Origin: Flavobacteriaceae bacterium
GTDB taxonomy: Bacteria; Bacteroidota; Bacteroidia; Flavobacteriales; Flavobacteriaceae
DNA: 5,523 nt
Assembly (NCBI GenBank): GCA_029238555.1
Contig: JAQWFV010000156.1
Location: forward strand, 1-5,523
Direction: 5' to 3'
The notes beneath the pieces were generated by a model. It was not told the origin of the DNA. It did not search any database and worked only from the letters and a program-made list of their open reading frames with translations. Positions 1-5,268 of this stretch are shown here, piece after piece; position 1 is the first letter of the stretch; the number at the start of each line of letters is the position of its first letter. Both the position numbers and the translations under genes were made by a program.

Positions 1-989
1 AGGAATAAATAGAAAATTTGTCCAAAAAGTAGGGCCGCAATGACCAAATGAATGGGCTGTGTACCCAGAGGGAAATCTATATAGTACATGGCCATTCCAC
101 TAAAGGCAGCTATAAACATAGCGCCCAAAAGGGATTTTGTCATGGCAAATCCTAGTTGTTGTTTTTGATGCATCCAAAACAAGTAGCCCGCCAGTCCTAA
201 TGGAAGTAAAGAAAAGGATCTGTGCAGGTAAAAAATGAGGTTTGGCTGGAGCAACCAATTTTCTTTGCTTAGACCGGCCTCTAACTGGTGGTCTACAAAT
301 TCTCTTACCTGAGTGCCAAAAACAATTTGTAACAGGAATATGAAAAGTAAGAGGGATATGGCTTTGTGAAAGTTGGAGCTATATATGGTGTTTTCTTTGC
401 TTGGGTTTGCTTTTTGTAGAATCAATATAAGCGCAGCTACAATGGCCAATGCCATGAGCATATGGGTGGTTATTTTCACAGGGGCTAATACGGAATAGAC
501 TACTGTGGCACCGAGCCAGGCTTGGAACCCCATCCCCAAAACTACCCCAAATGACAAGAGGGTTATTGGCTTGTTTTCTTTCCAATATCGCAGGCTTAAA
601 AAAGCCAATACAAGGGTGGCTAAACCAGCTACAGCCCCAACGAGTCTGTTGAGAAACTCTACCCAAGTATGGTAGGGATTAAAGACTGCGTAGTCGTGTT
701 TGGTATAGGGTTCCCAAGCCTCTAAATCTATTACAGTATTGGTCTTGAAGTCTTTTTTTGCCACTAAAAGACCCTCCTTGTAAATAATGACTTGTCCTTT
801 TTCAAAATCTCGTTCTGGAGACCATTGCAGCGTTTCTTCATTGGTTGGAGGGATGTAATACCCAAAGCATTTTGGCCAGTCTGGGCAGCCCATACCACTA
901 CCGGTCATTCTAACCAATGCACCCGCTACAATCACGAGATACACAAGTACTAAGCTCCATTTTGCGAACCGATAAAAAGTATTGTTCAT
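1..989 (-). CDS. ctaA: Heme A synthase (COX15/CtaA family), 3' end cut by the window edge
   Basis: This integral membrane enzyme oxidises the C8 methyl of heme O to the formyl group of heme A, the cofactor of aa3-type cytochrome oxidases. 329 codons are visible, open without interruption to position 1. Seen: TM1 at about residues 11-28 ends in the family signature GSGMGCPDWPKC (30-41), with the periplasmic Cys pair C35/C41. A long periplasmic loop follows, then E111 at the start of TM2, a TM helix ending near T175-H176, and a second-half bundle with H256 (YLHRS) and H314 (PIHLV). H176, H256 and H314 correspond to three of the four conserved family His residues; the first is replaced by N114 in VEFLNRLVG. 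The visible length covers nearly the whole expected protein, so probably only the last part of the final helix is missing. The ATG at 989-987 lies 5 nt after the cca stop, in an AT-rich context without Shine-Dalgarno. It is the last visible gene of the minus-strand unit. Confidence 0.93.
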   Translation of the reverse strand, partial: MNNTFYRFAKWSLVLVYLVIVAGALVRMTGSGMGCPDWPKCFGYYIPPTNEETLQWSPERDFEKGQVIIYKEGLLVAKKDFKTNTVIDLEAWEPYTKHDYAVFNPYHTWVEFLNRLVGAVAGLATLVLAFLSLRYWKENKPITLLSFGVVLGMGFQAWLGATVVYSVLAPVKITTHMLMALAIVAALILILQKANPSKENTIYSSNFHKAISLLLFIFLLQIVFGTQVREFVDHQLEAGLSKENWLLQPNLIFYLHRSFSLLPLGLAGYLFWMHQKQQLGFAMTKSLLGAMFIAAFSGMAMYYIDFPLGTQPIHLVIAALLFGQIFYLF

Positions 990-994
990 ATTAA

Positions 995-2422
995 TTAAGC
1001 TGTTTTTGTTAAGCCTAATGACTTTCCTTTGGCTAGCATAAAGGTATATGCTGCTTGGTAATCATTAGGAATATCTCCTTCTAAAATAGCTTCTTTAATG
1101 GCTTCTTTGATCATGCCAATTTCTTTTGAAGGCTTTAATCCAAAAGTATTCATTATTTCTTCACCACTCACTGGTGGTTGAAAATTACGAACGTGGTCTC
1201 TGGCTTCTACTTCTTCAATTTTTTGCCTCACTATCTTGAAGTTGTTTTTGTACTTCTTTTTTTTGTATGGGTTTTTGGTAGTAATGTCTGCTTCACACAA
1301 AGTCATGAGGTCCTCTACGTGTTCTCCCGCGTCAAAAACCAGTCTTCTTACTGCTGCATCTGTGACAAAGTCTTCTGCTAGGACAATAGGTCTTGAGCTC
1401 ATCAAAACCAGCTTTTGAACGTATTTCATTTTTTCGTTCAAAGGCATGTGCAGTCTTTTGAAGAGTTTATAGACCATTTTAGAGCCCACAAATTCATGTC
1501 CATGGAAGGTCCAGCCTATTTTTTTATCAAAACGCTTGGTAGGTGCCTTTCCAATGTCGTGCAATAAAGCAGCCCATCTGAGCCAAACATTTTCAGTGTT
1601 TTTTGAAATATTATCTACTACTTCTAGCGTGTGCCAAAAATTGTCTTTGTGTTTTTGACCTTCTACCTCTTCAATACCTTGTAAGGCTGTTAGTTCTGGT
1701 AAAATAAAAGGGAGCAAACCTGTTTTATGCATGAGTTCAAACCCAAGGATAGGGGTGTCACTCGCCATCATTTTATTGATTTCGTCTACAATTCGCTCAT
1801 TAGAAATAATAGAAATTCGGTCCTTGTGGGCTTCAATGGCTTCTAATGCCTCAGGGGCTATAATGAAATTTAATTGACTGGCAAACCTAATGGCTCTTAG
1901 CATTCTCAGAGGGTCGTCACTAAAGGTAACACCAGGGGATAGCGGCGTAACAATGCGTTTTTCCTCTAAGGCTTTTACGCCATTAAAAGGATCTACAAGT
2001 ATTCCAAAATTTTCTTTATTTAATCCCAGTGCGAGAGCGTTGATGGTAAAATCTCTCCTGTTTTGGTCGTCTTCTAAACTCCCATTTTCTACCACAGGGT
2101 TTCTGCTATCTCTGGTGTAACTTTCTTTTCTAGCCCCTACAAACTCTAAGACTAGGTCTTGGTATTTTATCATGGCCGTACCATAATTCTTAAATACCGT
2201 TACCTCGGGTTGATTGGCTAAGGCTTCTGACAATTTCTCTGCTAAAGTAATCCCACTCCCCAGAACCACTACGTCAATATCTTTAGGCGTACCTCTGTTA
2301 AGGAAGTAATCCCTCACAAACCCACCAATCACGTATGCCTCACAACCCAGTGTGTCTGCACATTCAGAGAGGGTTTTAAAAATAGGGTGTGTTAAAGCTT
2401 TTAAATGCCTTTCTTGACTCAT
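995..2422 (-). CDS. cca: CCA-adding tRNA nucleotidyltransferase with HD domain
   Basis: This cytosolic enzyme adds or repairs the 3'-terminal CCA of tRNAs using CTP and ATP. The 475-residue protein is a class II (bacterial poly(A) polymerase/CCA-type) nucleotidyltransferase. Seen in order: the P-loop-like GGFVRD (33-38); the catalytic pair D48/D50 in KDIDVVV, with a probable third carboxylate E93; the nucleotide-recognition motif NRRDFTINALA (121-131); and the arginine-rich neck DDPLRMLRAIRFA (169-181). A C-terminal HD domain follows, with H264, H288-D289 (LLHDIGK), H307/H309 and D379, so its likely metal ligands look intact. A basic run YKKKKYK (386-392) probably contacts RNA. From sequence alone, a CCA enzyme cannot be strictly separated from a poly(A) polymerase; the HD domain and the tsaC neighbour favour CCA addition. 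The start ATG at 2422-2420 lies 2 nt after the tsaC stop, implying translational coupling. Confidence 0.93.
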   Translation of the reverse strand: MSQERHLKALTHPIFKTLSECADTLGCEAYVIGGFVRDYFLNRGTPKDIDVVVLGSGITLAEKLSEALANQPEVTVFKNYGTAMIKYQDLVLEFVGARKESYTRDSRNPVVENGSLEDDQNRRDFTINALALGLNKENFGILVDPFNGVKALEEKRIVTPLSPGVTFSDDPLRMLRAIRFASQLNFIIAPEALEAIEAHKDRISIISNERIVDEINKMMASDTPILGFELMHKTGLLPFILPELTALQGIEEVEGQKHKDNFWHTLEVVDNISKNTENVWLRWAALLHDIGKAPTKRFDKKIGWTFHGHEFVGSKMVYKLFKRLHMPLNEKMKYVQKLVLMSSRPIVLAEDFVTDAAVRRLVFDAGEHVEDLMTLCEADITTKNPYKKKKYKNNFKIVRQKIEEVEARDHVRNFQPPVSGEEIMNTFGLKPSKEIGMIKEAIKEAILEGDIPNDYQAAYTFMLAKGKSLGLTKTA

Positions 2423-2424
2423 AC

Positions 2425-2991
2425 TTAAGGTCTAATCACTTTCACCAAGCCGCTGTTGGTCAGTTTAATGATCGTAGAGGGCTTATTGGTGTAAAATTCA
2501 GGCTCCAAAGGTACTATATAGTCTACACCTTTTAAAATCTCCGGGCTTATTTCTTGGAAATTTTTAGGGGTAGGTTGTCCGGCCAAATTGGCCGATGTAG
2601 AGACCAATGGACCTTTAATATTTTGTGCTAAATAGCTACAAAATTTGTCTTTAGCCACTCTAATTCCCAAACTATTGTCGGGGGCTATTAGATTTGAAGC
2701 TACCCCAATGGGATGGTCAAAAATAATAGTAGTGGGCTTTTCACTTAAATCTATAATGTCATATGCCGCATCTGGTACTTCTGGGATGTGTCTTTCCAAC
2801 ATGGCTACATTGGAAACCAAGCACAGCATTGATTTGGCATCTGCTCTTTTTTTAAGTGCGTATATTTTAGCCACTGCCTCTTTGTTTTTGGCATCACATC
2901 CTATGCCCCAAACGGTATCTGTAGGGTAGACAATAATGCCTCCTTGTTTAAGTACTTCTGTAGCTTTTTTTAGGGCGTCTTGAAAACTCAT
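2425..2991 (-). CDS. tsaC: L-threonylcarbamoyladenylate synthase (TsaC/YrdC family)
   Basis: This cytosolic enzyme makes threonylcarbamoyl-AMP from threonine, bicarbonate and ATP, the first step of the universal t6A37 modification of ANN-decoding tRNAs. The 188-residue protein is a single YrdC domain. Seen: VYPTDTVWGIGCDA (21-34), the basic KKR (47-49) followed by K53-S54 (substrate/ATP pocket), RVAKD near 111-115, STSAN (131-135) with LAGQPTP after it, and the closing KPSTIIKL (170-177) and VIRP (185-188). The length matches the short TsaC form; the extra C-terminal domain of Sua5 is absent. The transferase partners (TsaB, TsaD, TsaE) are not in the window. The gene starts 9 nt after the stop of the upstream glycosyltransferase gene and ends 2 nt before cca. 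No Shine-Dalgarno is visible before the ATG. Paralogues YciO and HypF-type YrdC domains exist, but the intact KR/STSAN pattern favours TsaC. Confidence 0.92.
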   Translation of the reverse strand: MSFQDALKKATEVLKQGGIIVYPTDTVWGIGCDAKNKEAVAKIYALKKRADAKSMLCLVSNVAMLERHIPEVPDAAYDIIDLSEKPTTIIFDHPIGVASNLIAPDNSLGIRVAKDKFCSYLAQNIKGPLVSTSANLAGQPTPKNFQEISPEILKGVDYIVPLEPEFYTNKPSTIIKLTNSGLVKVIRP

Positions 2992-3000
2992 TGAATTGTA

Positions 3001-3819
3001 TTATAAGGTTTTTAGATCATAATGATCTACTAATGCTTGCCATTGTACCCTATTCTTGTCTGCACCAATATTGGTTTTTTTTAGGGCCACTTTTTGTGAT
3101 CCAATAATAGGGATAGGGGTACGGCTTTTTTCCGTGGGTGAGATGGTGGCAGTGTTGTTTAAAATAGCCATAGCTTTAAACCAAAGATCGTCTGCCTTGG
3201 GCGCCAATCTCATATACAAGTCTTGGTCGGTGACTGCCTCATCTAAGGCGCCTACGGGGTACCAAACGCCGCCAGCTCCAATGGCAATAATAGCCATAGG
3301 GTCTTCTATCCTAGAGGGGTAAGTCCATTGTTTATAAGGTTTCACAGCGCCACTCTCCTGATACCTAATATAGCGGGTTTGGTTGGCTATTATTTTATCA
3401 GGATGCTTTGCTGCGCATTGCCATAATTTTTCTAGCCAATCTTTAGGATACAAAAGATCGTCGTCACAAGTGACAATGGGTGTGTTGGGATATGCCTTTA
3501 AAGAATGAACGAGTTTTCTATGAGAGGAATGTCCTTCTGTGGGCCTTATTTCAAAAAGATCAGAGCGAAGTTTATGGAGTCTCTTTGGAAGCTGTTTCTC
3601 TAAGTCTTTATGTACCCAAAGGACTATTTTTTTGGGGCTAAGCGTTTGTTTTAAAAGACTTCTAATCACTAAATGGATGCTGTTTATGCGAGAAGGTATG
3701 GTGGTGAGGGACACCACTACATCCACATATTTTTTGTCCTTATTTACAAGGCTTGCTGTTGGCTGCAAGGCCAAATAACTGGAGGTAAAAATAGATATGG
3801 GTATTTCCTTAACTTTCAT
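3001..3819 (-). CDS. Glycosyltransferase, GT-A fold (family-2-like), acceptor unknown
   Basis: Predicted to transfer a sugar from a nucleotide-sugar donor to an unknown acceptor, probably an envelope polysaccharide or lipopolysaccharide. The 272-residue protein has no signal peptide or clear transmembrane helix, so it should act in the cytosol or at the inner face of the membrane. Seen: the first beta strand VVVSLTTIPSRI (34-45); an amphipathic helix with RSLLKQT (53-59); a second strand KIVLWV (64-69); the DXD-type metal/donor site CDDDLLYP (118-125) after PIVT; GAGGVWYP (181-188), a likely acceptor/donor loop; and ADDLWFKAMA (209-218), which resembles the (E/D)D-x-W catalytic-base region of many GT-A enzymes. 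The spacing of these elements supports a complete enzyme. The ATG at 3819 is the only plausible start before the first strand. It is the first gene of the minus-strand unit, so any promoter for tsaC and cca upstream of them lies before this gene. Donor and acceptor cannot be read from the sequence. Confidence 0.8.
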   Translation of the reverse strand: MKVKEIPISIFTSSYLALQPTASLVNKDKKYVDVVVSLTTIPSRINSIHLVIRSLLKQTLSPKKIVLWVHKDLEKQLPKRLHKLRSDLFEIRPTEGHSSHRKLVHSLKAYPNTPIVTCDDDLLYPKDWLEKLWQCAAKHPDKIIANQTRYIRYQESGAVKPYKQWTYPSRIEDPMAIIAIGAGGVWYPVGALDEAVTDQDLYMRLAPKADDLWFKAMAILNNTATISPTEKSRTPIPIIGSQKVALKKTNIGADKNRVQWQALVDHYDLKTL

Positions 3820-3891
3820 TAAAAGTAGCTCGTTTTAGTAAGCGCAATCACTTTGATGGGGTAAAAATAACCATATGCCCCTAGAGTTTTA

Positions 3892-3899
3892 TATTTTTG
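3892..3899 (+). promoter_or_regulatory. Candidate Bacteroidota -7 promoter element for the plus-strand glycosyltransferase
   Basis: TATTTTTG matches the Bacteroidota primary sigma factor -7 consensus TAnnTTTG exactly. It lies 18 nt before the chosen ATG at 3918, which would give a very short leader of roughly 10-15 nt. No TTG (-33 element) is found at the usual 17-23 nt upstream; the nearest, at 3853-3855, is 36 nt away. The call therefore rests on one element in an AT-rich stretch. The 98-nt divergent region 3820-3917 must also hold the minus-strand unit's promoter, for which I see no convincing element. Confidence 0.35.
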
Positions 3900-3917
3900 C
3901 CGTGTAAATTACTATTC

Positions 3918-4745
3918 ATGTCAAAAATACCTGCCATTTCTGTTGTAATAAGTACCTATAATGCGGAGGCATGGTTAGAAAAAGTGCTTTATGGCTTCCA
4001 ATATCAGGATTTTAAAGATTTTGAATTGGTGGTCGCAGACGACGGCTCCAGACAAGCAACCAAAGATTTAATAGAACAAATGAGGTCTGTAGTTTCTTAC
4101 CCCATCGTACACGTATGGCAGGAAGACGACGGTTTTCAGAAGTCTAGAATTTTGAATAAAGCGGTCATTGCCTCAAAAGCACCCTACATAGTTATGACAG
4201 ACGGGGATTGTATTCCTCGTAAAGACTTTCTATCTGTTCACGCGGCCCATATGGAACCAGGTTATTTTTTATCAGGGGGCTATTTCATGCTGCCCATGAA
4301 TATTTCAAAGGTCATTACAAAAGAAGACATTGCCCATGGAAATTGTTTTAATATCTCTTGGTTAAAAAATTTAGGACTTAAAAATTCATTTAAAAATAAT
4401 AAACTCAGAGCGAGTGGTAATTTAGCGAATTTTCTCAATGCTGTAACGCCCACCAATGCCAGTTGGAATGGTCATAACGCCTCTGGTTATAAATCAGACA
4501 TAGTACAAGTAAATGGCTTTGACGAACGCATGCAATACGGCGGACAAGACCGTGAATTGGGGGAGCGATTATTTAATCTAGGATTAAAATCTAAGCAACT
4601 AAGATACAGTGCTGTTGTGGTTCATTTAGACCACAAAAGGGGCTACAAAAATCAAGCGTCTATAGATAAAAACAGGGCGATTAGGGACCTTGTAAAGGCA
4701 GAAAAACTTTGTTTCACGCCTTTTGGGATTCAGCAAAAGGCATAG
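3918..4745 (+). CDS. Family 2 glycosyltransferase with C-terminal galactosyltransferase-like domain
   Basis: Predicted to use a nucleotide-sugar donor to extend an envelope polysaccharide or lipopolysaccharide; exact substrates unknown. The 275-residue protein shows a complete GT2 fold: ISVVISTYNAEAWLEKVL (7-24), the donor-binding VVADDGS (38-44), the metal-binding DXD as MTDGDCIP (93-100), and a C-terminal part resembling Glyco_transf_7C with NGFDERMQYGGQDRELGERL (199-218), followed by HLDHKRGY (236-243). The usual catalytic ED in the GGxED region is QD here (Q210-D211). No signal peptide or transmembrane segment is seen. The ATG at 3918 was chosen because the GT2 first strand starts six residues later; an in-frame TTG at 3897 would add seven residues but overlaps the candidate -7 element. 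There is no Shine-Dalgarno. The gene is divergent from the other glycosyltransferase, and its last 32 nt overlap the convergent gene on the minus strand. Confidence 0.87.
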   Translation: MSKIPAISVVISTYNAEAWLEKVLYGFQYQDFKDFELVVADDGSRQATKDLIEQMRSVVSYPIVHVWQEDDGFQKSRILNKAVIASKAPYIVMTDGDCIPRKDFLSVHAAHMEPGYFLSGGYFMLPMNISKVITKEDIAHGNCFNISWLKNLGLKNSFKNNKLRASGNLANFLNAVTPTNASWNGHNASGYKSDIVQVNGFDERMQYGGQDRELGERLFNLGLKSKQLRYSAVVVHLDHKRGYKNQASIDKNRAIRDLVKAEKLCFTPFGIQQKA

Positions 4746-5133
4746 CGTTTATCCATTTGTCTTGATGTGTTCTTAAAAAGTCTGTTAAAAGGAGTTGGTC
4801 TCTTGGATCTATGAGGTGGGTATCTATTCTAATTTCCTTTTGAGCACTTCTAACAATATATTCCCCGGCAAAGTATTTAATGGCTGTAATTTCTTTGGCA
4901 TTAATAGATTTGCCAAACCACCAATGTTGTTTTAAGACGCCATTCTGAATGGTTAAAAAAGGTACTTTTCTATGATAAATATAAGGAACTAGGTAGGTTA
5001 ATGCGAGAGCTATATTAAAGTAACTAATATCTTTAGTGACTATTAACTCAATAACAAACAATAAAATGAACAAAGCACCTGCTATTATATAATAGCGCTG
5101 GTTTTTTATATTATACCTCAATTGAATGTCCAT
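4714..5133 (-). CDS. Small two-TM membrane protein with possible PH-like domain, function unknown
   Basis: I do not recognise this 139-residue protein. Seen: a basic N-terminus (RYNIKNQRYY, 6-15), a hydrophobic helix at about 15-32, a short polar turn (TKDIS), a second hydrophobic helix at about 37-53 ending YIYHRK, and then a soluble part of about 85 residues rich in beta-prone segments: FLTIQNGVLKQHWW, ITAIKY, YIVRSA, EIRIDTHL, then a terminal helix DQLLLTDFLRTHQDKW. Two N-terminal helices followed by a short beta-rich domain resemble bacterial PH-like (bPH/YdbT-type) membrane proteins; this is inference. The ATG at 5133 is preferred: it follows AGGAG, and the hydrophobic core starts soon after. 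The frame stays open upstream with ATG at 5169 and GTG at 5232, but the latter lies inside the dapD terminator stem. The 3' end overlaps the convergent glycosyltransferase gene by 32 nt. Confidence 0.7.
   Translation of the reverse strand: MDIQLRYNIKNQRYYIIAGALFILLFVIELIVTKDISYFNIALALTYLVPYIYHRKVPFLTIQNGVLKQHWWFGKSINAKEITAIKYFAGEYIVRSAQKEIRIDTHLIDPRDQLLLTDFLRTHQDKWINAMPFAESQKA
4718..4741. terminator. Perfect 8-bp hairpin in the convergent overlap, possible bidirectional terminator
   Basis: GCCTTTTG at 4718-4725 and CAAAAGGC at 4734-4741 are exact inverted repeats around an 8-nt loop. The hairpin lies wholly inside the 32-nt overlap of two convergent genes, just before both stop codons. The arms supply A/T-rich lower steps, but no strong T-tract follows: on the plus strand comes ATAGCGTTTATC, and on the minus strand a TTTTT only about 12 nt later. 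A shared terminator is plausible from position and symmetry, and no other candidate terminator exists near either gene end, but the weak U-tracts make this uncertain. Confidence 0.45.
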
Positions 5134-5136
5134 GGT

Positions 5137-5141
5137 CTCCT
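5137..5141 (-). promoter_or_regulatory. Shine-Dalgarno-like AGGAG before the small membrane protein gene
   Basis: AGGAG on the minus strand ends 3 nt before the ATG at 5133. The spacing is shorter than ideal, but it is the only purine-rich Shine-Dalgarno-like motif directly before a start in this window, so it mildly supports this start over the upstream ATG at 5169. Many Bacteroidota genes do not depend on such motifs. Confidence 0.35.
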
Positions 5142-5161
5142 CATTTAAAACGCTCCGCAAC

Positions 5162-5179
5162 AGTGGCATTGAACCCACT
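5162..5179 (-). repeat. Small inverted repeat in the leader of the membrane protein gene
   Basis: AGTGG and CCACT form a perfect 5-bp stem around an 8-nt loop, which reads GTTCAATG on the minus strand. It lies between the dapD terminator and the membrane protein start, and would be in that gene's leader if transcription starts near 5190. The GTTCAAT looks like a tRNA T-loop, but no acceptor, D or anticodon arm accompanies it. A 5-bp stem of this kind can occur by chance. Confidence 0.3.
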
Positions 5180-5195
5180 ACTTGTGAAGCGTTTA

Positions 5196-5226
5196 TAAAA
5201 ATAGTGAAACTTGTGTAAGAGCACAA
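5196..5226 (-). promoter_or_regulatory. Candidate promoter for the small membrane protein gene, inside the dapD terminator
   Basis: On the minus strand a TTG (5226-5224) is followed after 20 nt by TATTTTTA (5203-5196), which matches seven of eight positions of the Bacteroidota pattern TTG-N17-23-TAnnTTTG, counting the two free positions. It would place the transcript start near 5190, about 55-60 nt before the ATG at 5133. The same bases form the stem and T-tract of the dapD terminator, so the match could be a by-product of that structure. Confidence 0.3.
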
Positions 5227-5234
5227 GTTCACTA
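5197..5234 (-). terminator. Intrinsic terminator downstream of dapD
   Basis: On the minus strand TAGTGAACTTGTG (5234-5222) pairs with CACAAGTTTCACTA (5215-5202) across a 6-nt loop (5221-5216). This gives a 13-bp stem with a single bulged T, followed at once by TTTTT (5201-5197). It starts 35 nt after the dapD stop codon and is the expected position and shape for a Rho-independent terminator of that gene. The plus-strand side has no T-tract, so it acts only for minus-strand transcription. Confidence 0.85.
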
Positions 5235-5268
5235 GATAAACCGGCTCTTTCTCCTGATGAAGGGCTAG

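Larger units (their letters stand above)
1..3819 (-). other. Probable four-gene transcription unit: glycosyltransferase, tsaC, cca, ctaA
   Basis: All four genes are on the minus strand with intergenic gaps of 9 nt (2992-3000), 2 nt (2423-2424) and 5 nt (990-994). None of these gaps has room for a terminator or a complete promoter, which implies co-transcription starting in the 3820-3917 region. Promoters inside the coding regions cannot be excluded. The unit continues or ends to the left of the window. Confidence 0.7.

Noticed and set aside
379..666. Open minus-strand frame of 95 codons inside the heme A synthase gene
   Set aside because: It is a shifted frame of ctaA, whose own frame is open from 989 to 1 and carries all the family motifs; the shifted product has no recognisable features.
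1178..2120. Plus-strand open frames at 1178-1381, 1236-1418 and 1890-2120
   Set aside because: They lie antisense to the well-supported cca gene, and their products look like low-complexity reverse-strand translation without known motifs.
2645..3778. Plus-strand open frames at 2645-2929, 3056-3322 and 3539-3778
   Set aside because: They are antisense to tsaC and the minus-strand glycosyltransferase, both of which have intact catalytic motifs.
3820..3850. TTG-N17-TACTTTTA on the minus strand just before the ATG at 3819 as a promoter of the four-gene unit
   Set aside because: The spacing fits, but the -7-like element touches the start codon, so transcription would begin inside the gene; no alternative downstream start exists.
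5134..5232. Longer N-terminus of the membrane protein, starting at GTG 5232 or ATG 5169
   Set aside because: The GTG start falls within the dapD terminator stem, and the extra residues would precede the basic-hydrophobic start pattern; the ATG at 5133 has a Shine-Dalgarno-like motif. The 5169 start cannot be fully excluded.
5160..5234. tRNA-like element, suggested by GTTCAAT flanked by AGTGG/CCACT
   Set aside because: The loop would be 8 nt rather than 7 with the stem that pairs, and there is no acceptor stem, D arm, anticodon arm or CCA-proximal pairing around it.
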